A stretch of DNA of 48,461 nt from SAR202 cluster bacterium AC-409-J13_OGT_754m (GCA_009391235.1 VEXD01000001.1:161470-209930), one strand, 5' to 3'. Counted from the first letter of the stretch, positions 33,453 through 42,309 are shown. Numbers and translations are program-made. Notes: generated by a model from the letters alone, not told the origin.

Positions 33453-34481
33453 ATGATCAACATAGAAAAGCCAATTGTTATCGTAACCATGGGAGACCCA
33501 TGCGGAATAGGGCCTGAAGTAATAGCAAAAGCTCTATCGGAAGGTCATATTCAACAGCATTGCCGCCCTATCGTGCTGGGTAATACAGAGGCCCTTAAGG
33601 AAGCAATAGCAGTATCTAATTTAGAAGTACCAGTATGTGAAATATCAGATGTAGGAAATTACATTAATTCTGACAAGATCATATCGATTATTGACCCACA
33701 TAACATTTCACCTAAAGATATAAAACCAGGAAATCTCTCAGCTTCTTGCGGAAAGGCCTCTATGGAATGGGTGGAGCTTGCCGCGGATTTAATAATGTCA
33801 GGTAAAGCTAATGCTCTAGCAACTGCCCCAATCAATAAGGAAGCTGCGAAATATGGGGGTTACAAATCGATAGGTCATATGGAACTTTTACAGGAGCTAT
33901 CATCATCGCAAAATGTGGCCACTATGCTTGTAACAGGAGCTTTAAATGTTGTGCACCTTACTACTCATCATTCCCTAAAGATTGCCTGTGCCTATGTCAC
34001 AAAAGAACGGGTATTATCAATGATTCACCTGACACACGATTCATTCCAGCAATGGGGAATGCCTAACCCACGAATTGGGGTTGCAGCACTTAATCCTCAT
34101 GCAGGTGATGGTGGGATATTGGGTGCAGAGGAACATGAAGCTATATCACCTGCTATCAAACAAGCACAACTCATGGGAATTGCTGCATCAGGGCCTGTTC
34201 CTGCGGACATAATTTTCCATCAAACCATAGAGGGTAAATACGATGTCGTTTTGGCCATGTACCACGATCAAGGCCACATTGCAATAAAAGTTCACGGCTT
34301 TGAAGAAAGCATTAGTGTTAACCTTGGATTGCCCTTCGTGCGGACTTCAGTGGACCATGGAACAGCTTTTGACATTGCTGGTAAAGGAATTGCCAATCAT
34401 CTTAGTATGTCTAAAGCAATTAACCTCGCTGCTGATATGTACCGTGGGACATTTTCATTTGGTAAAGAGAACCTTAGTTAA
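33453..34481 (+). CDS. pdxA: 4-hydroxythreonine-4-phosphate dehydrogenase family (PdxA)
   Basis: Metal- and NAD-dependent oxidation of 4-phosphohydroxy-threonine in vitamin B6 synthesis by the DXP-dependent route. The 342 residues have TMGDPCGIGPEV at the start, the HTTHHSL-type histidine region (VHLTTHHSLK), MYHDQGHIAIKVHG, and VRTSVDHGTAFDIAGKG. These are the metal and substrate residues of the family. PdxA-like proteins also act in threonate or erythronate catabolism, and no pdxJ or other B6 gene is in the window, so the pathway is not proven. The proC promoter overlaps its 3' end. Confidence 0.9.
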   Translation: MINIEKPIVIVTMGDPCGIGPEVIAKALSEGHIQQHCRPIVLGNTEALKEAIAVSNLEVPVCEISDVGNYINSDKIISIIDPHNISPKDIKPGNLSASCGKASMEWVELAADLIMSGKANALATAPINKEAAKYGGYKSIGHMELLQELSSSQNVATMLVTGALNVVHLTTHHSLKIACAYVTKERVLSMIHLTHDSFQQWGMPNPRIGVAALNPHAGDGGILGAEEHEAISPAIKQAQLMGIAASGPVPADIIFHQTIEGKYDVVLAMYHDQGHIAIKVHGFEESISVNLGLPFVRTSVDHGTAFDIAGKGIANHLSMSKAINLAADMYRGTFSFGKENLS

Positions 34482-34494
34482 AGTAACCGTCTGA

Positions 34495-34503
34495 TGCTAT
34501 AAT
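34495..34503 (+). promoter_or_regulatory. extended -10 promoter for proC
   Basis: TGCTATAAT, a perfect extended -10 element (TGnTATAAT), lies 14 bases after the pdxA stop and 32 bases before the proC ATG. The -35 region is weak, as is normal for extended -10 promoters. Confidence 0.6.
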
Positions 34504-34535
34504 TTACTAAACAAAAAAAGACTTTAGGATTACTA

Positions 34536-35339
34536 ATGAAGTTAGCATTTATAGGCGGAGGGGTCATGGCCCAAGGACTAATCAAAGGGGTTCTTGATTC
34601 TTCCCTAGCAAAACCATCCGATATCTCAGTGGGAGAAATCGACCAGCAAAAATGTAGCGAGCTCTCCAAAAGATACGGGGTTATGGTTGACACTAACAAT
34701 ACTAAAGTTGTTGAGAATGGGGAGCTCATTATATTAGCAGTAAAACCCCAAAATCTTAGTGAAGTTGCATCACAGATTAATGGGATGCTAACGGCTGATC
34801 AGACCGTTATATCAGTGATAGCGGGAGCACGCATTTCTACACTCGTCGAACTTTTAGGCCACCAACCTGTAATTAGAGTAATGCCTAATACACCCGCTCA
34901 AATAGGTAAAGGCATGATCTTATGGATGTGCTCTAAGAAAGTTAAATCAGAAGTAGCAAAAAAAACTCAATCAATGCTGAAGACTCTTGGAGTAGAAATA
35001 CAGATACACGATGAACAGTATCTGGACATGGCAACAGCTCTTAGTGCAAGTGGGCCCGCCTATGTCTTCACATTCATTGAAGCCCTCGTAGATGCAGGGG
35101 TATTCATAGGTCTTCCAAGACATATGGCGAAAGAACTCACCTTGCAAACTGTACTGGGCAGTACTCAATTAGCCATAGAGTCTGGAAAGCATACGGCAGA
35201 ATTAAGAGACATGGTGGCATCACCTGGAGGAACCACAGTTGAAGCTCTTTTAGCTCTTGAAGAAGGTGAGTTCAGATCCACGGTCATGAATGCAGTAATA
35301 GCAGCGTACGAAAAATCGCTTTCTCTTGGAGGAGAATAA
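34536..35339 (+). CDS. proC: pyrroline-5-carboxylate reductase
   Basis: Last step of proline synthesis, reducing pyrroline-5-carboxylate with NAD(P)H. The 267 residues contain the N-terminal nucleotide-binding motif FIGGGVMAQGLI, AVKPQ, the VIRVMPNTPAQIGKG segment, and the C-terminal family signature: ALSASGPAYVFTFIEAL, GLPRHMAKELTLQTVLG and MVASPGGTTVEAL. ATG start; its own extended -10 promoter is at 34495-34503. The stop lies ten bases before the yggT ATG, a gene order (proC-yggT) that is common in bacteria. Confidence 0.96.
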   Translation: MKLAFIGGGVMAQGLIKGVLDSSLAKPSDISVGEIDQQKCSELSKRYGVMVDTNNTKVVENGELIILAVKPQNLSEVASQINGMLTADQTVISVIAGARISTLVELLGHQPVIRVMPNTPAQIGKGMILWMCSKKVKSEVAKKTQSMLKTLGVEIQIHDEQYLDMATALSASGPAYVFTFIEALVDAGVFIGLPRHMAKELTLQTVLGSTQLAIESGKHTAELRDMVASPGGTTVEALLALEEGEFRSTVMNAVIAAYEKSLSLGGE

Positions 35340-35349
35340 TACACAATTC

Positions 35350-35592
35350 ATGATAGATCTTATCATCTTCTTTCTCTGGTTGCTTAATTTGGCAATTTTT
35401 GCCAGGGTAATTATGTCTTGGGTCATACCTAGTGGGCAGTCAAGCAATCCACTAGTCAATATTATTCACGAAATCACAGAGCCTATATTAAGCCCAATTC
35501 GTAAAATAGTTCCTAGGGTCGGGATGTTTGACTTTACCCCAATGATCGCAGTAGTCACCTTAGGAATTATCATTAGCGTACTGGGTGGATAG
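35350..35592 (+). CDS. yggT: YggT family membrane protein
   Basis: Small integral membrane protein of the YggT/YlmG family, two transmembrane helices (about 3-22 and 60-78) with a cytoplasmic or extracytoplasmic loop containing the family motif IMSWVIPSGQSSNPLVN and EPILSPIRKIVPRVGMFDFTPMI. Members are linked to division-plane or chloroplast/cell-envelope maintenance, but the molecular role is unclear. The ATG at 35350 gives the standard 80-residue form. GGAGGAG (35328-35334) is 15 bases upstream, a little far; an in-frame TTG at 35326 would start inside proC. Confidence 0.9.
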   Translation: MIDLIIFFLWLLNLAIFARVIMSWVIPSGQSSNPLVNIIHEITEPILSPIRKIVPRVGMFDFTPMIAVVTLGIIISVLGG

Positions 35593-35709
35593 AATTAAAC
35601 CAATTTAATCTATGCCAATTCTCTACCTATACATCAATTGAATAATTATGGGAGCACTAATGTGTACGCTAGAGATGAGGCTGATTAATAATATGTCGAG
35701 GAAAGGCTG

Positions 35710-36624
35710 ATGTTGTCAAAGCTATTTAATTGGCGAATTATTTGCATCACCATTTTTATTTTTGGAATTACACTTTATGGCCTAATATCCTTTATGCTTG
35801 CTAACGGTGTAACCAAAGCAGACAGGGAACCATTTGCCCATTTCCCTGATGAATATCGCCTAGCGTTCCAAGACGTGGAGTTCCAAACCAGAGGAAACAA
35901 TACAACCTTGAAGGGTTGGTTTATACAGTCTCCAAATGAGACACACACTCTTATTTTCGTTCACGGTCTCAATAATAATCGTGCCGGTGATGAAGCATTA
36001 GATCTAGCTTCCCGCCTCTCCAAGGAAGGGTTTTCAATACTCATGTTTGACCTAAGGGGCCACGGCACATCGGATGACGGTAGGGTATCGGGTGGATATT
36101 TCGAACAGAATGACTTACTAGGAGCTTTTGACTTTCTAGTACATCGTGGTGTGGATTCGAATCGCATAGGCGTAGTAGGATTTTCATTAGGGGCAGCTAT
36201 CTCGCTATTGACTGCTGCTAAAGAGCCGGCTATTAAAGCAGTAGTTTCGGATACCACTTATGCGAACATTTCTGACCTCATAGTTCAAGAAGTAGATCGA
36301 ACAACCTCTTTGCCCAAATGGATAATACCAATTTTTGAACCCGGGTCTATTCTAGTAGCTAACCTGATTTACAAAATAAAAATAGATGAACTTGTGCCTG
36401 AGCAATCCGTTGGTGATATTAAATACCCAATCCTAATCATACACGGTAAGGAAGATACGCGAATCCCATTCGAGCACAGCGTAAGAGTTCACGCCAATGC
36501 TCATCCAGACAGTGATATTTGGCTAGTTCCAAATGTCGAACACATAGATTCTTTCCTCACCTATCCAGAAGAATATACAAATCGATTGGCCGATTATTTC
36601 AGAAACCAATTAGCCTATCCATGA
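35710..36624 (+). CDS. membrane-anchored alpha/beta hydrolase
   Basis: A serine hydrolase of the alpha/beta fold, similar to the BAAT/DUF-type esterases and YtmA-like peptidases. One N-terminal hydrophobic helix (about 8-30) should anchor it, with the enzyme outside the cytoplasm. The oxyanion region is FVHGLNNN, the nucleophile is S159 in GFSLG, and the other triad residues are D249 (GKEDTRIP) and H278 (VEHID). All three are present, so it is likely active; the substrate cannot be deduced. It stands alone, 117 bases after yggT and 64 bases before degV. Confidence 0.83.
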   Translation: MLSKLFNWRIICITIFIFGITLYGLISFMLANGVTKADREPFAHFPDEYRLAFQDVEFQTRGNNTTLKGWFIQSPNETHTLIFVHGLNNNRAGDEALDLASRLSKEGFSILMFDLRGHGTSDDGRVSGGYFEQNDLLGAFDFLVHRGVDSNRIGVVGFSLGAAISLLTAAKEPAIKAVVSDTTYANISDLIVQEVDRTTSLPKWIIPIFEPGSILVANLIYKIKIDELVPEQSVGDIKYPILIIHGKEDTRIPFEHSVRVHANAHPDSDIWLVPNVEHIDSFLTYPEEYTNRLADYFRNQLAYP

Positions 36625-36688
36625 ACATAGATTCCCATACTTCTTACCCAATGTATCGAGTAATAAACAAAACTTTTAGGCTCTAAGA

Positions 36689-37570
36689 GTGGAACTCATT
36701 TTGAGTCGGCAAGAACAAGTAACAATAGTAGTGGATAGTAGTAGTTGCATACCGCGCAAACTACAAAAACTCTTGGGGATCATCATCGTACCACACACAG
36801 TAGTCATTGAATCTAAAACTTACAGGGACGGAGTAGATATCAATCCAACCGCATTTTATCGTACCCTGCAACTAGATAACAAAACAGTTACAACCACAGG
36901 CCCCAACCCAAAAGACTTTCTTGCCGCATTTAACCACGCCTATGCCAAATCGAGCCAAGTCCTATGTATAACGGTTTCTAGAAAGTTTAGTTCTTCTACC
37001 TATCAATCCGCAAATATAGCAGCCCGCATGGCAAAGAAACTACATCCATCCTTGAAAATAAGCGTAGTGGACAGTCAAGGGGCAGCGGGAGCACACGGCT
37101 TCATAGCCTTAGAGGCGGCTAGATATACTATGATGGAGACCCGACTCCAACAGATAGTATCTCACGTTGAATCAATGATACCAAAAGTACAATTGGTTGC
37201 ATTCCTAGATACATTACACTACCTAGTAAAGAGTGGAAGGATAACGAAAATTAAAGCATGGGCTACTACTTTATTTAGAGTTAAACCGCTAATGGAATTA
37301 AGCCAAGGTGTACCACATCTCATATCCAAGCCAAGGAGTCGAAGTAAAGCCATACATCAATTGCTTTCAATAGTTGCCGAACGTACCGGAGGAAAGCCAG
37401 TACATGTGAACGTAATGCATGCAGATTCCCCATACGATGCAAAGTTTCTGATGAAACACTTGCAGTCAAATCTTAATTGTAAAGAAGCTTTCATTACAGA
37501 ATTTACCCCTGTAATGGGAGCGCATACTGGGCCAGGACTTGTTGGGGTCGCTTTTTATTCAAATGATTAG
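36689..37570 (+). CDS. DegV family protein (fatty-acid-binding)
   Basis: Cytoplasmic lipid-binding protein of the DegV/FakB group; FakB members present bound fatty acids to the kinase FakA. The 293 residues have the two-domain layout: IVVDSSSCIPRKL and VVIESKTYRDG at the N terminus, TTTGPNPKDF, VDSQGAAGAHG, and the C-terminal GAHTGPGLVGVAFY that holds the carboxylate end of the ligand. No fakA kinase gene is in the window. The start is a GTG at 36689; no clear ribosome-binding site and no ATG nearby, so the first residues are uncertain. Confidence 0.88.
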   Translation: MELILSRQEQVTIVVDSSSCIPRKLQKLLGIIIVPHTVVIESKTYRDGVDINPTAFYRTLQLDNKTVTTTGPNPKDFLAAFNHAYAKSSQVLCITVSRKFSSSTYQSANIAARMAKKLHPSLKISVVDSQGAAGAHGFIALEAARYTMMETRLQQIVSHVESMIPKVQLVAFLDTLHYLVKSGRITKIKAWATTLFRVKPLMELSQGVPHLISKPRSRSKAIHQLLSIVAERTGGKPVHVNVMHADSPYDAKFLMKHLQSNLNCKEAFITEFTPVMGAHTGPGLVGVAFYSND

Positions 37571-37772
37571 CCAACAAAACAAACTCATTCTTGATAATCA
37601 CTTGAAAATCTTTTATGATCCGGGCATCTCGTTCAATCCTATTATCTTTAGGAACCCAACAATCGACATTAGCCAAACCATGTCAGAATACAGCGCGGAT
37701 ATGGAACTTTCTCTCTATACATACCCCTAACCTCTAAAATAAATAGATAGATACCCGCTTAAGGAGCATATT

Positions 37773-39281
37773 ATGAGAATTAATGTGATACAAGAGGACA
37801 TCACGAAAGTAAAAACGCCAGCGTTAGTGATAAGTCTATTTCAGGGAACTGAATCCTTGGATGACGCTGCCTCAGCAATTGATTCAGGGCTTGATGGAAC
37901 TATAAAACAACTAATTAATGATGGGGAAATAAAAGGTAAGGAAGGAGAATTGACCCTTATACACACCTTTAATAAGGTTGGAGCAGAACGCATATTGGTA
38001 TTAGGTCTAGGTAAAGAAGAAAACTTTTCAGCAAATGTTATTAGAAACGGGATGGGAGACGCATGTAGATTTCTGAGAACCAAAGGCGTGGAATCAATGG
38101 CGACTACATTGCATGGAAGCATATCACAAGAATTAGACCCCCAAACCATGTCCCAAGCAATGACTGAAGGTGCCATGTTAGGACTCTATAGGTTCCAGGA
38201 ATATTTTGATGAAGATAGCAATTCCGGATTAATAACGGAAATGTCCATTTTAAGTAATCGATCAGATTTAACTGAACCACTTCAAGAGGGAGTGAAAATA
38301 GGAGAAATCATCTCGAGAGGCACTATGTTATCTAGAGATCTCTCAAGTGAACCTGCCAACATTATGACTCCCTCCCGAATGGCAGAGGTAGCTCAACAAA
38401 TTTCGGACACCAACGGACTTGAAATCAACATCCTGGAACGATCCGATATGGAAAAGCTTGGAATGGGTGCTCTGTTGGGAGTTGCAAAGGGAAGTTATCA
38501 ACCTCCTAAACTTATTGTCCTCAAATACAACGGAGACCCAAACAATCCATCTAAGAACCTAGGCATCATAGGAAAAGGAATTACTTTTGACAGCGGAGGT
38601 ATTTCTATTAAGGGTGCCTCCGGAATGGAAAGGATGAAAGGAGATATGTCTGGAGGGGCTTCGGTTTTAGGAGCTATGCAAGCAATAGCCGAGCTCCGAC
38701 CAAAGGTTAATGTGACTGGAATAGTACCAGCAACTGAAAACATGCCTGGTGGACAAGCCCAAAGGCCCGGTGACATAGTACGAGCCATGAATGGAAAAAC
38801 CATAGAAATCATCAACACTGATGCAGAAGGCAGATTAGTGCTTGCCGATGCTCTTGTATACGCTAGAGAAAAAATGCAAGTGGATAAAATGGTAGACATA
38901 GCCACTCTCACAGGAGCCATAAAAGTGGCTTTGGGTTCCTTATGTACTGGAGTAATGGGTAACGACCAGGAGTTCATAGACCTATTTATTAACTCAAGCA
39001 CAACAACCGGAGAGCAATTTTGGCAATTACCCATGCACGATAAATACGCCGATGGTCTTAAAAGCACTTTTGCTAACCTCAGGAATACCGGTAGCAACGG
39101 AGAAGCAGGATCCATAACTGCAGCCAAATTCATAGAGGCTTTCGTTGGAGACACTCCATGGATACACTTAGATATAGCTGGCACTGCACGGAGCGAATCG
39201 AATGTCGGGTATTTAGTTAAGGGCTACACAGGAGTCCCAGTCAGAACACTGGTGAACCTGGCAATCTCCAGAGAATCATAA
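37773..39281 (+). CDS. pepA: leucyl aminopeptidase (M17 family)
   Basis: Cytosolic hexameric aminopeptidase with two metal ions. The 502 residues have an N-terminal macro-like domain (about 1-170) and the catalytic domain with K268 and D273 (GKGITFDSGG), K280, D291, and D350/E352 with R354 in NTDAEGRLVLADAL. All metal ligands and the catalytic lysine/arginine are present. The C-terminal GSNGEAGSITAAKFIEAF and WIHLDIAGTA are also typical. ATG start with AAGGAG upstream. PepA in E. coli also binds DNA at cer/xer sites; nothing here suggests that role. The 202 bases upstream show no gene I accept. Confidence 0.96.
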   Translation: MRINVIQEDITKVKTPALVISLFQGTESLDDAASAIDSGLDGTIKQLINDGEIKGKEGELTLIHTFNKVGAERILVLGLGKEENFSANVIRNGMGDACRFLRTKGVESMATTLHGSISQELDPQTMSQAMTEGAMLGLYRFQEYFDEDSNSGLITEMSILSNRSDLTEPLQEGVKIGEIISRGTMLSRDLSSEPANIMTPSRMAEVAQQISDTNGLEINILERSDMEKLGMGALLGVAKGSYQPPKLIVLKYNGDPNNPSKNLGIIGKGITFDSGGISIKGASGMERMKGDMSGGASVLGAMQAIAELRPKVNVTGIVPATENMPGGQAQRPGDIVRAMNGKTIEIINTDAEGRLVLADALVYAREKMQVDKMVDIATLTGAIKVALGSLCTGVMGNDQEFIDLFINSSTTTGEQFWQLPMHDKYADGLKSTFANLRNTGSNGEAGSITAAKFIEAFVGDTPWIHLDIAGTARSESNVGYLVKGYTGVPVRTLVNLAISRES

Positions 39282-39325
39282 TAAACTTAAATGTAACTAT
39301 ATAGGCCCATTCAATCAATTTATGT

Positions 39326-39403
39326 GGTGAGCGTAGCAAAGTGGTCTAATGCGCCTGTCTGTGGCACAGGAGATCGTGGGTTCGAATCCCATCGCTCACC
39401 CCA
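39326..39403 (+). tRNA. tRNA-His (GUG)
   Basis: Cloverleaf folds by eye. The acceptor arms are GTGAGCG and CGCTCAC, the anticodon stem is CCTGT/ACAGG with loop CTGTGGC (anticodon GTG), and the T arm carries GGTTCGAATCC. The extra G at 39326 (position -1) is encoded and pairs with C73, the identity element of tRNA-His. The 3' CCA is encoded (39401-39403). It precedes tRNA-Arg by 14 bases. Confidence 0.95.
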
Positions 39404-39417
39404 AACATAAAGAGTTG

Positions 39418-39490
39418 GCCCCGGTAGCTCAATGGATAGAGCACTTGGCTTCGGACCAAGGGGTTGGGGGTTCGAGTCCTCTCCGGGGCA
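39418..39490 (+). tRNA. tRNA-Arg (UCG)
   Basis: Cloverleaf folds by eye. The acceptor arms are GCCCCGG and CCGGGGC, the anticodon stem is CTTGG/CCAAG with loop CTTCGGA (anticodon TCG, reading CGA and perhaps other CGN codons), and the T arm carries GGTTCGAGTCC. A73 is followed by CTT, so no CCA is encoded, unlike its neighbour; it depends on the CCA-adding enzyme. A TTTT run follows. Confidence 0.94.
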
Positions 39491-39784
39491 CTTTTCTTAC
39501 CTGAAGATGGAATTACAACTACCGTCGCCATGAACCATATTGCATTATTTTTTTAAATTTTATTCAACTAAATAATGACTTATAAGCAGCTCTGATCTAG
39601 TATGTTCCAATCATAATAGTATATTTAAACACCAACTTTTTCCTATTTTCACTTATTTGCCATAAAAAATTTCATATTAATTTAAAATCTGTTTGACTTT
39701 TACTTTACAAATGGTTTATCTTTACATTATGTTAAAGACAATTCAATCAAAAAGATTGATGCTAGGGAGGTTATTGAACCGCTC
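39491..39784. other. AT-rich intergenic region after the tRNA pair
   Basis: About 294 bases with no credible gene, strongly AT-rich. It holds several A/T homopolymer runs, a weak dyad CAATC-AAAAA-GATTG near 39747, and a TTGACT hexamer at 39693-39698 that could be a -35 element for the downstream metallo-beta-lactamase gene but lacks a good -10 at 17 bases. I see nothing that would mark an attachment site, although a tRNA 3' end is a common integration target. Confidence 0.5.
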
Positions 39785-40615
39785 ATGATGACAACATCTA
39801 TTAAATTACTCAGTGATGGAACTATTAAACGTGATGGCGGGTGTATGTTCGGACATCTACCCAAAACTGTATGGGAAAATCGAATTGTAACTGACAGAAA
39901 AAACCGTATGACCTTGGGGCTCAACTGCCTCCTTGTACAATTAGCTGGTAAAAACATCATAATTGATACTGGTGTTGGCTCAAAGGAAATGAACGGACTT
40001 AGAGAGGAATTCGCCATTGGGCCAAGTCGACTAGTTAAAAGCCTAAAAAACTTAGGAATCTCAGCCAATCAAATTGATATTGTAATCCTCACACATCTTC
40101 ACTTTGACCACAGTGGTGGCTGCACCAAATTAGATAGAACTGGGTCACTAGTTCCATCATTTCCTAAAGCCACACATTTCGTTCAACGAAAAGCTTGGAT
40201 GGAGGCACTGAATCCTAATGAAAGATTCAAGAATGATTATTTTGAGGATAATTTTCTGCCAATAGAAGAATGGAACCAACTGGAGCTCATGGACGGCGAT
40301 TATGAAATTCTTCCAGGCTTATCAGTCCTAATGACAGATGGGCCTTCTCAAGGGCATCAAATAGTAATGATGAATCACGGAGGAGAACGCGTAGCGTTTA
40401 TGGGTGATTTGGTTCCCACAGCTCACCATCTGGATTTAGCTTCCATACCAGCATCGGACCAATTCCCTGAGGAAACTCTTGCTATGAAACGTGAAATGCT
40501 AAGTAAAGCAGAAAAAGACGGTTGGTTACTCATTTTTTCTCATGGAACAGACCGTAAAGCAGGTTACTTGGAACGATATAATGGTGGTTCTTATCTCAGA
40601 CCAATCGAACTATAA
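39785..40615 (+). CDS. metallo-beta-lactamase-fold hydrolase
   Basis: Binuclear zinc hydrolase of the MBL superfamily. The zinc motif H104-L-H106-F-D108-H109 is intact (LTHLHFDHSGG). Other ligands are supplied by GPSQGHQ (His near residue 197), FMGDLVPTAHH (Asp) and FSHGTD near the end. The 276 residues and the layout, including IIIDTGVGSKE, resemble quorum-quenching lactonases and related N-acyl-homoserine-lactonase-like proteins, but this subgroup contains many activities and no substrate can be assigned. ATG start, with AGGGAGG upstream. It stands alone; mtaB is convergent. Confidence 0.85.
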   Translation: MMTTSIKLLSDGTIKRDGGCMFGHLPKTVWENRIVTDRKNRMTLGLNCLLVQLAGKNIIIDTGVGSKEMNGLREEFAIGPSRLVKSLKNLGISANQIDIVILTHLHFDHSGGCTKLDRTGSLVPSFPKATHFVQRKAWMEALNPNERFKNDYFEDNFLPIEEWNQLELMDGDYEILPGLSVLMTDGPSQGHQIVMMNHGGERVAFMGDLVPTAHHLDLASIPASDQFPEETLAMKREMLSKAEKDGWLLIFSHGTDRKAGYLERYNGGSYLRPIEL

Positions 40616-40631
40616 GGTAACTTAATATAAG

Positions 40632-40648
40632 GTCAATATAAAATTGAC
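40632..40648. terminator. weak hairpin between convergent genes
   Basis: GTCAAT/ATTGAC form a 6-bp AT-rich stem with an ATAAA loop in the gap between two convergent stop codons. A short T stretch follows (40657-40659). It may act as a shared weak terminator. Confidence 0.3.
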
Positions 40649-40693
40649 TGGTCAAATTTAATAGGTTGGAATTTATTCTCCCACCTTAGTTGA

Positions 40694-41992
40694 TCACACG
40701 GGTTCGGCAAAGACAAACTTGTTTTGCAATCCAACCAACTTGCAGGGCAGTATATGGTTGACAAGATTCCTTGAGCTTCGAGTTCGAACCTTAATGTAAT
40801 TGTCAGTCAAGCCTAAGTAGTAGCCTGATCCAGGTCTTTCTTCTTTTTCCCACAAAACTGAATGAACGCTACCTAGGCAACTTCTCCGGAATGCTTCGGA
40901 TTTAATTTTAGACAAGTCTAGCATCCTATTCATTCGAATTTTCTTCGTCTTGGAGTCTATATGCGACCTAAAATGCGACGCAGTTGTTCCAGGCCTAGTT
41001 GAATAAGGAAAAACGTGTATATCAGATAAATCCAAACTTGAACAAGCATTAAACGTTTCCTCAAATTCCTCATCGGTCTCTCCGGGAAACCCAACTATTA
41101 CATCAGCGGTGACGGAAGCAGCAGTAATAGTATTCCGAATATTTAATAAAACCTGACGGTAAAGCTCTATTGTATATCTTCGTCTCATACGCTCCAAAAC
41201 GGTGTTACTACCACTCTGAAGTGGCATATGAAAATGGGGACAGAGCCTGGAAGCCCTCCACAAATTCAATAACTTATCAGTTATTTCTTGTGGTTGTAAT
41301 GACGAAACCCGTAAACGTTCAACATTGGTCTCATTAAGAATAGATTTGATCAAAAGTTCTATGTTCATTCCGTCCATTTCAAATCCATACGAACCTAATT
41401 GCGTGCCTGTTAAGACCACTTCTTTATACCCTTCTGAAACTCTTTTCCTTACTTGATTGATTAGATCTCGTGGTTCCACACTTGTCTCTCTACCTCTAAC
41501 TTTGGGGACAATGCAGTAAGAGCAAACTTGATTGCACCCTTCCTGTATTTTAAGCATCGCCCTCGTCCTACCATTTATACTAGTAAACAAGGGAGTTCCT
41601 GCACCTCGGTCGAAAATCTGTTCCTTGCCCTCACCCGAATCATCATCAGAAACTACTTTATCAACAAGATTGATTTTCTCATTATTTCCCCACACCAAAT
41701 CTACTCCATGAATACTCAGAAGATCTTTCGGTGCCCGTTCAGCATAGCAACCAGTTACTATGATTTTGGTATTCGGATTAGCTTTCTTGACACCCCGCAA
41801 AGCTTGACGTGCTTTAGCATCCGCAACATGAGTGACCGTACAGGTGTTGAGAACATAGATATTTGGCCCTTCGCTCGGTTGCACAACTCGATACCCAGCA
41901 TTAATAAAATTGCGAATCAGATCATCACTATCAGCTCTATTAAGCTTACAACCATGCGTATCAACAGCAATTGTGCCTCTAAACTTGTTCAA
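40694..41992 (-). CDS. mtaB: tRNA t6A37 methylthiotransferase MtaB
   Basis: Radical SAM enzyme that adds a methylthio group to N6-threonylcarbamoyl-adenosine at position 37 of tRNAs reading ANN codons. The 432 residues have the UPF0004 domain with its three cluster cysteines C15 (THGCKLNRAD), C51 (NTCTVT) and C82 (VTGCYAE), the radical SAM cysteines C153, C157 and C160 (EGCNQVCSYC), and a C-terminal TRAM domain (about 370-432). The first motif reads KLNRAD, the version typical of the MtaB branch. The start is a TTG (41990-41992); no nearer ATG exists and the family N terminus fits. Divergent from the radical SAM gene at 42310. Confidence 0.93.
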   Translation of the reverse strand: MNKFRGTIAVDTHGCKLNRADSDDLIRNFINAGYRVVQPSEGPNIYVLNTCTVTHVADAKARQALRGVKKANPNTKIIVTGCYAERAPKDLLSIHGVDLVWGNNEKINLVDKVVSDDDSGEGKEQIFDRGAGTPLFTSINGRTRAMLKIQEGCNQVCSYCIVPKVRGRETSVEPRDLINQVRKRVSEGYKEVVLTGTQLGSYGFEMDGMNIELLIKSILNETNVERLRVSSLQPQEITDKLLNLWRASRLCPHFHMPLQSGSNTVLERMRRRYTIELYRQVLLNIRNTITAASVTADVIVGFPGETDEEFEETFNACSSLDLSDIHVFPYSTRPGTTASHFRSHIDSKTKKIRMNRMLDLSKIKSEAFRRSCLGSVHSVLWEKEERPGSGYYLGLTDNYIKVRTRSSRNLVNHILPCKLVGLQNKFVFAEPV

Positions 41993-42074
41993 TTAAAAAA
42001 GAAACCTCATCTAGTAAATCTAGCCTTCATGTCCTTCAAAACAAGCTGATAATCCTTATATGAAAATATGAAGG

Positions 42075-42113
42075 TGCATGACAAGCCTTTACTCATTAAA
42101 GGCTTGTCATGCA
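42075..42113. repeat. perfect 17-bp-stem palindrome in a divergent intergenic region
   Basis: TGCATGACAAGCCTTTA (42075-42091), loop CTCAT, then its exact reverse complement (42097-42113). It is 82 bases upstream of the mtaB start and about 200 upstream of the radical SAM gene; both genes point away from it, so it is not in a terminator position for either. No T run follows on the plus strand; the minus strand has only scattered T. I found no second copy in the window. The rest of the 41993-42309 region holds no gene, and a -10 hexamer at 42230. Confidence 0.85.
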
Positions 42114-42229
42114 TGAAACCATACTAAACAATTATAGACCTAGAATATACAGGGCTCAACCAAATCACCTCCCTCTGAATCTCGACTGAAATGGTATTTA
42201 GTTGTATTTCTTTACTTTTGAGATACATG

Positions 42230-42235
42230 TATAAT
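42230..42235 (+). promoter_or_regulatory. candidate -10 element for the radical SAM gene
   Basis: A perfect TATAAT lies 80 bases before the chosen ATG. No good -35 hexamer is found at 16-18 bases upstream, so confidence is limited. Confidence 0.4.
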
Positions 42236-42309
42236 GCCTAAGTCTAATTTGATACTAGACCATAGATTAAACCTGCTATCCGTCAATGGAAATACGCAGA
42301 GAGGGCTCA

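Noticed and set aside
37539-37730. 63-residue frame after degV
   Set aside because: Starts inside degV in another frame, has no ribosome-binding site, and shows no recognisable domain.
38498-39184. 228-residue minus-strand frame
   Set aside because: Entirely antisense to pepA, no family resemblance, no ribosome-binding site.
39346-39531. 61-residue minus-strand frame across the two tRNA genes
   Set aside because: It is the antisense of tRNA-His and tRNA-Arg; strings like GIRTHDLLCHRQAH and RTRTPNPLVRSQ are a well-known artefact of tRNA loci.
39491-39784. Integration site at the tRNA-Arg 3' end
   Set aside because: No integrase, no direct repeat of the tRNA end, and no foreign gene nearby.
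41528-42049. 173-residue plus-strand frame
   Set aside because: Overlaps most of mtaB on the other strand; low-complexity composition and no recognisable domain.
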